Below are positions 1 through 8,095 of a stretch of 12,074 bases of DNA, one piece after another; position 1 is the stretch's first letter, and the number at the start of each line of letters is the position of its first letter. Origin of the DNA: Chthonomonas sp. UBA2017 (GTDB lineage: Bacteria > Armatimonadota > Fimbriimonadia > Fimbriimonadales > Fimbriimonadaceae); the NCBI GenBank assembly GCA_002335425.1, contig DDCB01000021.1:1229-13302 (forward strand). Direction: 5' to 3'. A program made the position numbers and the translations under genes. The notes under the pieces were generated by a model. It saw nothing but the letters and a program-made list of their open reading frames with translations. It did no database searches and was not told where the DNA came from.

Positions 1-1437
<1,437 letters not shown>

Positions 1438-1441
1438 CCGA

Positions 1442-1621
1442 TGCGCGCCCACGGAATGCATCGAACGCTACCGCTCCAAGGAGTTGATCTTCGTGCGTCG
1501 GACCTCCAAGAGCATGCCCTTCCTGACAGCCGATGAGGCAGCGGCCCGCGGACCCAAGCGCCAACGAGGCCCGGCTTAGCAGAACACCAATCTGAAAGAG
1601 CTGGGGCTTTCGGAGTTGCCC
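1442..1621 (+). other. Possible decayed coding remnant downstream of hsdR
   Basis: In the frame beginning at 1442 the translation looks protein-like (for example CIERYRSKELIFVRR, then PFLTADEAAARGPKR), but it has no convincing start codon and no ribosome binding site. It meets TAG at 1577-1579. Reading on in the same frame gives QNTNLKELGLSELP before TGA at 1619-1621. This could be the tail of a gene broken by deletion and point mutation, with its 5' part replaced by the hsdR end. It could also be chance open frame in GC-rich DNA. I do not recognise a family. Confidence 0.2.
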
Positions 1622-1700
1622 TGATCCTTGGAAGAGCGAGCACAGCGAACCGTTTCTGGGCAAGGGCATCACTTCGATTTCGAGGCCAGAGATTCGGAGT

Positions 1701-2015
1701 TCTTGCGCCGGTGAAATTGCTTCCGGCATCGGTGATATTGCTTCCGGCATCGGTGATATTGCCTCCGGCTGCGTCGCTTTTTGCTCCGGCATTGGTGATA
1801 TTGCTTCCGGCTATGTAGCTTTTTGCTCCGGCAACGGTGATGTTGCTTCCGGCTACGTAGCTTTTTGCTCCGGCATCGATGATATTGCTTCTGGCTACGC
1901 AGCTTTTTGCTCCGGCATCGATGAAATTCCCTCCGGCATCGGTGATATTGGTTCCGGCTGCGTAGCTTTTTGCTCCGGCATCGATGAAATTCTCTCCGGC
2001 ATCGGTGATCTGGGT
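1701..2015. repeat. 21-bp tandem repeat array, 15 units of two alternating types
   Basis: The array consists of 15 head-to-tail units, each exactly 21 bp, with no indels. Nearly all begin TCCGGC. Type A continues roughly ATCGGTGATATTGCT; type B continues TACGTAGCTTTTTGC. From 1722 the order is A A B A B A B A B A A B A A, with one more degenerate A-like unit at 1701-1721. Much of it is therefore a 42-bp AB higher-order repeat. Because 21 is a multiple of three and the units lack stops, several frames stay open on both strands. Plus-strand heptads read SGIGDIA and SGYVAFC; a minus-strand frame reads units such as DAGSNIT and AGAKSYV. None of these frames has a convincing start. The spacer-free, fixed-length units rule out a CRISPR array. 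Function unknown. Confidence 0.95.
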
Positions 2016-2200
2016 TTTGGTTGGGGCGCAAAGTACTGGGAAGATGGACTCTCTTAGGTTCAAATTCGACTTCAGCGGCTCCGGCGAGGGGATCAACGGC
2101 ATTCTCGGCGAGGGCAGATCGCTGTCTCGGCATGACCAGGCGGATGGCGAGGGAACCCTCGACTACGGCAATGATCAAGGCTCTCTCAACTACGATCTAA

Positions 2201-2205
2201 AAAGG
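2201..2205 (+). promoter_or_regulatory. Ribosome binding site that fixes the FN3 protein start
   Basis: AAAGG lies six bases before the ATG at 2212. The frame stays open upstream as far as an ATG at 1984, but that ATG sits inside a repeat unit and has no such site. The 2212 start is therefore preferred. Confidence 0.6.
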
Positions 2206-2211
2206 ATCGAA

Positions 2212-2892
2212 ATGTTTGCCAAAGATAAAAGGACCAGGAGGCCAAAACCTGATATGACACGAATCAAAAGAAAAGACGCCGAACTTTCGGCCCAACTGAC
2301 TGCCTTTCAAGAGGCCATGAATCCAAGCATTTCGAGCGCGGCTGGGCTTTCGACCGCCGAACTGACTGCTCTTTTCGATGGAGCGACCGCCTTCCAAACG
2401 GGCTTGGCGACCGTCGCATCCACGCGAGCCGCTGCTCGTGCGGCCGTGCAAGGGAAAGACGAGAACAAAGAGCTGGCACGCGATGCGTTCCAAGTGGTTG
2501 TCGATAAGCTCTATGCGACGCCGAGCATCACGAACGAGATTCTGGCTTCGCTCAGCCTGCCTCCTCGGGCTGGGCAAAGCGTGCCCACCTTGCCGTCACA
2601 GGTGACCGACCTTGTCGGTGTCGCGAATGCAAACGGAACTGCTCGATTGAGATGGAACCGAAACGGCAATCCAACTTCGACGGTCTTCTTGATCGAGGCT
2701 TCCACCAACAACGGCCCGTTTGTGCAAATCGCACAGACTTTGCGCACGAGGTTTATCGATCCAGCTGCCACGCCCGGAGTCGAAAAGACTTATCGAGTCG
2801 TGGCTTCGAACGGACTGGGTCAAGCACCAGCATCCTCGGCTACGACCATTTACGCAACCGGAGGGGAAGGAGCCCTTCGCCTCGCCGCCTAA
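2212..2892 (+). CDS. Hypothetical protein with a C-terminal fibronectin type III domain (226 aa)
   Basis: Start chosen at ATG 2212 because AAAGG precedes it at good spacing; the longer version from 1984 would begin inside the repeat array. Residues 1-21 are strongly basic (KDKRTRRPKP), with no hydrophobic signal peptide or membrane segment. Residues 22-116 look helical and Ala-rich. After a Pro-containing linker, residues 131-213 look like one fibronectin type III fold: a VTDLVGVANANG strand, RLRWNRNG with the typical core Trp, FLIEAS, then YRVVASNGLG. FN3 domains are beta-sandwich binding modules, common in secreted or surface proteins. The absence of a signal suggests a cytoplasmic protein or export by another route. 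It stands alone, with its own terminator. No specific function can be assigned. Confidence 0.75.
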   Translation: MFAKDKRTRRPKPDMTRIKRKDAELSAQLTAFQEAMNPSISSAAGLSTAELTALFDGATAFQTGLATVASTRAAARAAVQGKDENKELARDAFQVVVDKLYATPSITNEILASLSLPPRAGQSVPTLPSQVTDLVGVANANGTARLRWNRNGNPTSTVFLIEASTNNGPFVQIAQTLRTRFIDPAATPGVEKTYRVVASNGLGQAPASSATTIYATGGEGALRLAA

Positions 2893-2916
2893 GCTTCGGC
2901 GAGTTCCTGGTGGAGA

Positions 2917-2949
2917 GCGGACTCAGACCCTCGGTCTGGGCCCGCTTTT
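2917..2949 (+). terminator. Rho-independent terminator of the FN3 gene
   Basis: A 13-bp stem (GCGGACTCAGACC with GGTCTGGGCCCGC) has one mismatch, one G-U type pair and a 3-base loop. It is followed at once by TTTT, and begins 24 bases after the stop codon. It isolates the FN3 gene from the DedA gene. Confidence 0.85.
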
Positions 2950-3060
2950 CTTTGGGTCGGCTTGCCAGAGGTGCTTTGGGTTTGAAGACGGATTGAGAAT
3001 GACCTGATGGAGTCGCCGGGGCGCTGATTGGGTCCGGCGAATTCGACGTAGAAAGCTGTG

Positions 3061-3693
3061 ATGGGCAGTATCCAGCTGGGCGACTTTGATCTGAACTCAT
3101 TTGCGGCCGACTGGGGATTTTGGGCCTTGGTTCTTTTTGCGGCGGCGATCTTTGTCCAGACCGGCTTTTTGGTCGGGCCCCTGGTCCCCGGGAACCCGTT
3201 GCTTCTTGCCATCGGGGTGCTCGCGGGCTTGGCGGGGGGCGTCTTTTCTTTCTGGATCGTCTGGCCGGCTTTGAGCCTGGCGGCTTGGGCCGGGAATATC
3301 GTGAACTATCGCCAGGGACGTTGGATGGGGCAGCGTCGGTTGGTCGAACTGAGCGAGGCCCGTCCCAAAGTCCGAGAGCGATTGGCCCAGGCCGAGGCTT
3401 TTTTTGAACGGTGGGGAAGAGGTGCGATTGTGGGCGGGATGTTCACTCCCTTTTTGCGTTCGGTGGTCCCTTTTGTGGCCGGAGTCAGCGGCATGGACTT
3501 GCGCACCTTCGCCCTCTCTTCGGCGGTCGGGGCCACGATTTGGGTCGGAGGGGTCGTCGCGGTGGGGTACTTCCTGGGCAGTCAGCCTTGGATTCGTCCG
3601 TTTCTGGCCTGGATCGCGGTTCCGATCGTCTTGGTCGTCGTGGGCCGAGGCGTTTGGCTCCGGGTTCAGCGACGCCGCGCCCCGGCGACGTGA
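3061..3693 (+). CDS. DedA-family (SNARE-associated/VTT domain) inner membrane protein
   Basis: This 210-residue integral membrane protein belongs to the DedA family. Members are implicated in membrane homeostasis, and some move lipid carriers or other substrates across the cytoplasmic membrane. Seen here: an N-terminal hydrophobic segment followed by the re-entrant-type motif VGPLVPGNPLLL near residues 37-48 (often PGD or PGE in relatives). A second hydrophobic stretch follows, then a polar amphipathic linker (GQRRLVELSEARPKVRERL). Next comes the family core FFERWGRGAIVGGMFTPFLRS, continuing into VVPFVAGVSGM, then further membrane helices. A basic tail (RVQRRRAPAT) ends the protein. I chose ATG 3061; GTG 3058 directly before it is equally possible, and neither has a clear ribosome binding site. 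The gene converges on the ABC ATPase, with 15 bp between them. The substrate cannot be inferred. Confidence 0.88.
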   Translation: MGSIQLGDFDLNSFAADWGFWALVLFAAAIFVQTGFLVGPLVPGNPLLLAIGVLAGLAGGVFSFWIVWPALSLAAWAGNIVNYRQGRWMGQRRLVELSEARPKVRERLAQAEAFFERWGRGAIVGGMFTPFLRSVVPFVAGVSGMDLRTFALSSAVGATIWVGGVVAVGYFLGSQPWIRPFLAWIAVPIVLVVVGRGVWLRVQRRRAPAT

Positions 3694-3708
3694 ACCGCTC
3701 GAGAAGGG

Positions 3709-4845
3709 TTATCGAATCGCTTCTTCGGTCCCCGGGTCAAAGAGTGTGAGGTCGTCCGGCTTCAGGTAGATCGTCAAGTTTTCGCCCGGACGAAGGGCAC
3801 CTGGAGTGGTGCCGCCGGAGGTCCTGAGAGAGGCGAGGATCGGAGTCCCCGAAACCTCCAGGTAAGCAATCAAGTTCGGTCCCAGATTCTCGATGAGCTG
3901 AACCTGAGCTTGAAAAACGATGCCGAGGTCGGCAGCGCGTTCGGTGGTGAGCGCTTCGGGGCGAAAACCGAGCATGACCTCGCTGAGGTGGGCGGTCTTG
4001 GCTTGCCATTCGGCCGTCAGAGGCACCTCGATCCCGGGGGCGATCAGTTGCTCGGCTTGCCGGGTGGTCCGAATCAGATTCATCGGGGGCGAGCCGATAA
4101 AGCTGGCGACGAACAGGTTTTGAGGCTTCTGGTAGACGTTCTCGGGCGTGTCGAGTTGTTGGAGCACTCCGTTCTTCATGACCGCAATGCGGCTGCCCAT
4201 CGTCATCGCTTCGGTTTGGTCGTGGGTGACGTAGAGGGTCGTGGTTTGGAGTTGCTGGTGGAGGCGAATAATCTCGGCTCGAGTTTGGATTCGGAGCTTG
4301 GCGTCGAGGTTGGACAGCGGCTCATCCATCAGATAGACGTTCGGCTTCCTCACGATCGCCCGGGCCAGGGCGACTCGTTGGCGCTGGCCACCGGAGAGCT
4401 CTTTTGGGAGCCGATGGAGCAGTTCTTCGATGCCGAGCATCTCAGCCGTCTGACGGACTCGCTTTTCGATGTCGAGTCTCTTTTGCTGGGTCTCTTTGAA
4501 CCGAGTCACTTGGTGCAAAAATCCTTTGAGCTCGCGGAGTTTGAGGCCAAAGGCGATGTTCTCTTCGACCGACATATGCGGGTAGAGAGCGTAGTTTTGA
4601 AAGACCATCGCGATGTCCCGGTCCTTGGGAGGAACGTCGTTCACCCTCTTCTCGCCGATCAAGATGTCGCCGGAGGTGGTCTCCTCCAGTCCGGCCAGCA
4701 TGCGCAGCGCGGTGGTTTTGCCGCAACCCGAGGGCCCGACCAGCACCATGAATTCTCCGTCGCGCACCTCAAGATTGAGGTGATCGACGGCGACGACGTC
4801 TTTGCCAAAGACCTTCGAAACGCTTTGAAAGTGAACTCCTGCCAC
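3709..4845 (-). CDS. Sugar-type ABC transporter ATP-binding protein (MalK/UgpC/MsmX family)
   Basis: This ATPase subunit would power a binding-protein-dependent carbohydrate or glycerol-phosphate importer. Numbering from GTG at 4845 (378 aa): Walker A GPSGCGKTT 37-45; Q-loop near Q83; signature LSGGQRQRVA 150-159; Walker B VYLMDEP 170-176; D-loop SNLD 178-181; H-loop His208. A C-terminal regulatory beta domain (about 240-378) is typical of the CUT1 sugar family. GTG gives the family's usual beginning (AGVHFQSVSKVFG); a TTG at 4929 would add 28 residues unlike the family. About 12 extra residues sit after AFGLKLREL (around 107-122), where relatives are shorter. No permease or solute-binding gene is adjacent, so it may be an orphan ATPase serving several transporters, as MsmX does in Bacillus. 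The substrate is unknown. Confidence 0.92.
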   Translation of the reverse strand: MAGVHFQSVSKVFGKDVVAVDHLNLEVRDGEFMVLVGPSGCGKTTALRMLAGLEETTSGDILIGEKRVNDVPPKDRDIAMVFQNYALYPHMSVEENIAFGLKLRELKGFLHQVTRFKETQQKRLDIEKRVRQTAEMLGIEELLHRLPKELSGGQRQRVALARAIVRKPNVYLMDEPLSNLDAKLRIQTRAEIIRLHQQLQTTTLYVTHDQTEAMTMGSRIAVMKNGVLQQLDTPENVYQKPQNLFVASFIGSPPMNLIRTTRQAEQLIAPGIEVPLTAEWQAKTAHLSEVMLGFRPEALTTERAADLGIVFQAQVQLIENLGPNLIAYLEVSGTPILASLRTSGGTTPGALRPGENLTIYLKPDDLTLFDPGTEEAIR

Positions 4846-4913
4846 GGTCTGTTGAGCATAGACGAATGGGGCCCCGAGATTGCCGCGCCGAACACCGCCC
4901 GACGTTCGTAGGA

Positions 4914-4919
4914 TATGAT
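4914..4919 (+). promoter_or_regulatory. Possible -10 element (TATGAT) ahead of sdhB
   Basis: TATGAT differs from the sigma-70 -10 consensus by one base and lies 36 bases before the sdhB ATG, in the divergent gap with the ABC ATPase gene. The sequence about 17 bp upstream does not resemble TTGACA, so this is a weak candidate only. Confidence 0.25.
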
Positions 4920-4955
4920 GGAAAGTCAAACCCGACCGAGGGATTCATTGAAACT

Positions 4956-5735
4956 ATGAGCACACCCACGAAGATCCGACTGAAGATTCTCCGACAAGCC
5001 TCGAAGAACGACCAGGCCTATTGGGAGACGTTCGAGATCCCCTACAAAGAAAATCTGAACGTGATCTCGGCGCTCATGGAGGTTCGCAAGAACCCGGTTA
5101 CGTCCGAAGGCAAGCAAGTCCATCCTCCTGCATGGGAAGCAGCTTGCCTAGAAGAGGTCTGTGGTTCGTGCACGATGAACATCAATGGCGGCATCCGGCA
5201 GGCGTGCACTGCGCTGATCGACGACGTGGGAGAAGTCCGAGGGGATACGCTTGAAGTGACCCTCGAGCCGATGAAGAAGTTTCCGCTGGTGCGGGACTTG
5301 GTGGTCGATCGGAGTCGAATGTTTGAGAGCCTGATCAAGGTCAAGGCTTGGGTGCCGATCGACGGCTCGTACGACCTGGGCATGGCTCAACCTCAAGACG
5401 ATCATGTCCGCCAACTTCGCTATGCTTTGTCCCGCTGCATGACGTGTGGATGTTGCTTGGAGGCCTGTCCTCAGGTCAATGAAAAAACGACCTTCATGGG
5501 GGCTGCCCCGATCGGTCAGGCTCTGCTCTTCAATCTCCACCCAGTCGGCAAGAGCTTGAACACCGAGCGGTACGAGGCCTTGATGGGCGAGGACGGATTG
5601 TCGAACTGTGGCAACGCTCAGAACTGTGTGAAGGTCTGCCCGAAAGGGGTCCCGCTGACCCAAGCCATCGCCCAATTGAACCGCGAAACCACGGTTTATA
5701 AAATTCGGCGCTGGATGGGCTTCACAGGAGCGTAG
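4956..5735 (+). CDS. sdhB: Succinate dehydrogenase/fumarate reductase iron-sulfur subunit (SdhB)
   Basis: This is the electron-transfer subunit of complex II, passing electrons from the SdhA flavin to quinone at the inner face of the cytoplasmic membrane. The 259-aa length fits the family. All three cluster sites are present: [2Fe-2S] ligands C64, C69, C72 and C84 (CLEEVCGSC, then QAC); and the ferredoxin-like pair of motifs CMTCGCCLEACP (C161, C164, C167, C171) and CGNAQNCVKVCP (C218, C224, C228), which together hold the [4Fe-4S] and [3Fe-4S] clusters. ATG 4956 begins the protein where relatives start; GAGG at 4938-4942 lies rather far upstream (13 bases). The frame also runs back to 4866, but that part overlaps the divergent gene. 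sdhA and the membrane anchor gene are not adjacent, so this sdhB appears to be transcribed alone. Confidence 0.95.
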   Translation: MSTPTKIRLKILRQASKNDQAYWETFEIPYKENLNVISALMEVRKNPVTSEGKQVHPPAWEAACLEEVCGSCTMNINGGIRQACTALIDDVGEVRGDTLEVTLEPMKKFPLVRDLVVDRSRMFESLIKVKAWVPIDGSYDLGMAQPQDDHVRQLRYALSRCMTCGCCLEACPQVNEKTTFMGAAPIGQALLFNLHPVGKSLNTERYEALMGEDGLSNCGNAQNCVKVCPKGVPLTQAIAQLNRETTVYKIRRWMGFTGA

Positions 5736-5741
5736 CTCTCG

Positions 5742-5972
5742 CTATCGCGGGTCGCTCGTCCTTTCGGGTCCGACTGGAGCCGGTTCGCGGTCGACGCTCG
5801 CGCCGTGATAGCTTGAGTCAGTGCTCGTGACCGTTTCGCACGAGCAGTCGGTGCTGCATGCCCGGCATTGTCCCCGATCAAAAAACAGCTGGCGCACGAC
5901 CTTCCAGACGACAAAGCCGGTCGCGGTGACGATCCCGACGGTCAAAATGGTCCACTCGACCCAGTGATTCAT
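5742..5972 (-). CDS. FeoB-associated Cys-rich small membrane protein (76 aa)
   Basis: This is a short protein of the kind often encoded directly after feoB. It has one N-terminal membrane helix (about residues 7-26, WTILTVGIVTATGFVVWKVV) and then a Cys cluster C36-x2-C39-x3-C43-x-C45. Relatives are thought to assist FeoB in Fe(II) transport, perhaps by binding iron or organising the complex; the mechanism is not settled. The ATG at 5972 overlaps the feoB stop in an ATGA arrangement, so translation is probably coupled. The tail after residue 46 is polar and rich in Ser, Pro and Asp, longer than the minimal form. The stop lies only 6 bp from the convergent sdhB stop. Assignment rests on position, size and topology, plus the Cys motif. 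Confidence 0.8.
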   Translation of the reverse strand: MNHWVEWTILTVGIVTATGFVVWKVVRQLFFDRGQCRACSTDCSCETVTSTDSSYHGASVDREPAPVGPERTSDPR

Positions 5973-8086
5973 CCAGCCCCCCAAAGTTTGCTCAGGGCGT
6001 TGATCAGCACCGCGGCGAGATAGGCCAGACCGGTCATGTAGGTAAAGGTGAAGATCGGCCACTTCCAGGAGTTCGTCTCTCGTTTGATCGTGGCCAAAGT
6101 CGCCATGCACTGGCAACACAGCGCGAAGAACACCATGAGCCCCACGGCGGTCCAAGGGGTGAAGAGCTTCTTGCCGTCGGGCCACGTCGCCGCCTGCATC
6201 GACTTTCGCAGGTCGGTGCTCTCCTCGTCGACGTCGCCCCCCAGGCTGAACAGAATGCCAAACGAACTCACCAAGACTTCGCGAGCTGGGAAGGCGGCCA
6301 GAATCGCCGTGGAGATTCGCCAATCAAACCCGGCCGGTCGAAATGCAGGCTCAATGGCGTGGCCAAACCGCCCGAGATAGGACTGCTCGATCTGTCGTTG
6401 AGCCAAAAATGCGTCCTCGGAGACAACCTCTTTCTGCGCCGGTGTCAGGACCGCGTACTCAGATCGCCACTGGGTCTGTTGCGCCTCGGAGCGAGGGAAG
6501 TAAAGCAACGCCCAGATCACAATCGAGAGCGCGACGATGATCGTGCCCGCAGTTTTCAAGAAGACCTTTGCCCGAATTGCGATGGTGAACCAGATGTCGC
6601 GCCATTTCGGGGCCTGATAAGGAGGCATCTCCAGCAAGAACGGCGAGCGTTGCCCTTTGATCACCCCTCGATTCAGAAGATGGACAATCGGAATCGCGAC
6701 CAACAGGCCGACTAGGTGCATCCCGAATAGGGCGAATCCGGCCCAAAGGGGCCCGAATTGGGGCTCGATAAAGGCCCCGATCAGCAATACATAGACGGGA
6801 AGCCTTGCCGAACAGCTCATCAGCGGGGCAACCAAAATGGTCGCCAATCGCGACCTCTGATCGGGCATCACTCGGGTCGCCATGATCCCCGGGATCGCGC
6901 AGGCAAAGCTCGAAAGCAAAGGGATGAAGGCGCGGCCATTCAACCCGCACCACCCCAAAAGCTTGTCCATCAAGAACGCAGCCCGGGCGAGGTACCCGCT
7001 GCCTTCGAGCAAGGCAATAAAGAAGAACAGGATGAGGATCTGGGGCAAAAAGACGACCACACCGCCCACCCCGGCAATGATCCCATCGACCACGAGCGAC
7101 TGCAACATCGGCGTGCTCTCCAGCCGGGGGCTGACCACATCGCCCAGCCAGGAAAAGGCTGAGTTGATCCCCTCCATCATCGGCCCGGCAAAGGTGTAGA
7201 TCGACTGGAACACCAAGAACATGACCCCGAGAAACACCACGAGGCCAAAAAATCGATGAGTCAAGATGGAGTCGATCCGGTCGGTCACTCGCCGACTGCG
7301 AGTCGATATCCCGATCGGTAGGACGGACTGCGCGACCTGCTGGGCCCAGGCATATCGCAGCCGGGTGGGTTTGAGTTCGTCGCGAAGTAGCTGGAGTTTT
7401 TCGAGCTGCTCGGCGGCGAGCGTTTCCGACTCTGACGGCTCCTCAAGGAGTTTCTCGACCGTCTCGGGGAGCACCCAGTGGCTGTGGTGATCGAGAGTGC
7501 TCGCAAAATCCGCGATCCGCGCTTGGCGAAACTGCTCCAGCCAATCCACGGGCGGCATCGACTCGTCGAGCTGAGTCTCAATCGCCGCCCGAAGCTCGCT
7601 GAGCCCCTGGTTCTTCGGAGCTGAGACGGCGATCACCGGAACTCCGAGCATTGCACTGAGCGAAGTCGGCATCGCACCGGCGACGGTCGGTTCAAGAAGA
7701 TCGGTCATCGTGAGGGCAACAACCAGCGGCTTGCCGAGCTCAGCGACCTGGCTGAGAAAAAACAGGTTGCGCTCGAGGTTGGTGGCGTCGAGGACGCACA
7801 CCAAAAGGTCGAGGGGCGCCTCGGTCTTTCGCATGCCCCGAATCACTTGAGAAGCGACGCGCTCGTCGGCCGAGACGGGTTGAAGAGAATAGAGACCCGG
7901 CACGTCGAGCACCTGGACGTCGCGGTCGCCCAATCGTAAGTGACCTGACGCCTTTTCGACCGTCACCCCAGGAAAATTGCCGACCTTCTGCGACCCGCCC
8001 GTGAGCGCATTAAAGAGACTCGTTTTGCCAGCGTTGGGGTTTCCCACCAAGGCCAGTCGGGCCACGCGAGATTGGGTCCTTGTCAT
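5969..8086 (-). CDS. feoB: Ferrous iron transport protein B (FeoB)
   Basis: FeoB is the Fe(II) permease of the cytoplasmic membrane, with an N-terminal GTPase domain. Motifs in the 705-aa product: G1 GNPNAGKTS 15-23; switch I GNFPGVT 36-42; G3 DVPG 61-64; and TMTD 126-129 at the G4 position, where Asn is canonical. A spacer domain (to about 265) leads into many hydrophobic segments. The two Gate-type regions include SFACAIPGIMATR, then MSCSARLPVYVLL with the conserved Cys, and later FPAREVLVSSFGILFSLGG. Length is slightly below the longer E. coli-type proteins but complete. AAAAGG lies just before the ATG at 8086. The gene follows feoA by 9 bp and overlaps the Cys-rich gene by 4 bp, so the three form an operon. 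Regulation by iron is expected, but I saw no convincing operator. Confidence 0.97.
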   Translation of the reverse strand: MTRTQSRVARLALVGNPNAGKTSLFNALTGGSQKVGNFPGVTVEKASGHLRLGDRDVQVLDVPGLYSLQPVSADERVASQVIRGMRKTEAPLDLLVCVLDATNLERNLFFLSQVAELGKPLVVALTMTDLLEPTVAGAMPTSLSAMLGVPVIAVSAPKNQGLSELRAAIETQLDESMPPVDWLEQFRQARIADFASTLDHHSHWVLPETVEKLLEEPSESETLAAEQLEKLQLLRDELKPTRLRYAWAQQVAQSVLPIGISTRSRRVTDRIDSILTHRFFGLVVFLGVMFLVFQSIYTFAGPMMEGINSAFSWLGDVVSPRLESTPMLQSLVVDGIIAGVGGVVVFLPQILILFFFIALLEGSGYLARAAFLMDKLLGWCGLNGRAFIPLLSSFACAIPGIMATRVMPDQRSRLATILVAPLMSCSARLPVYVLLIGAFIEPQFGPLWAGFALFGMHLVGLLVAIPIVHLLNRGVIKGQRSPFLLEMPPYQAPKWRDIWFTIAIRAKVFLKTAGTIIVALSIVIWALLYFPRSEAQQTQWRSEYAVLTPAQKEVVSEDAFLAQRQIEQSYLGRFGHAIEPAFRPAGFDWRISTAILAAFPAREVLVSSFGILFSLGGDVDEESTDLRKSMQAATWPDGKKLFTPWTAVGLMVFFALCCQCMATLATIKRETNSWKWPIFTFTYMTGLAYLAAVLINALSKLWGAG

Positions 8087-8095
8087 CAGCCTTTT

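Larger units (their letters stand above)
1438..2211. other. 774-bp region without a convincing gene between hsdR and the FN3 gene
   Basis: This stretch contains the possible coding remnant (1442-1621), the 21-bp repeat array (1701-2015) and about 200 bp of unassigned sequence leading to the FN3 gene. Long open frames cross it on both strands, but they owe their length to the stop-free repeats and lack ribosome binding sites. I saw no hairpin terminator after hsdR and no clear promoter. Confidence 0.6.

Noticed and set aside
1701..2015. CRISPR array
   Set aside because: Units are contiguous 21-mers with no unique spacers, and there are no cas genes.
1669..2178. 169-aa minus-strand frame rich in HRCR repeats
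   Set aside because: Another shadow of the repeats in a different frame; very basic and biased composition, and no recognisable domain.
3910..4911. 333-aa plus-strand frame opposite the ABC ATPase
   Set aside because: The minus strand has all the ABC motifs; the plus frame is an antisense shadow of the same codons.
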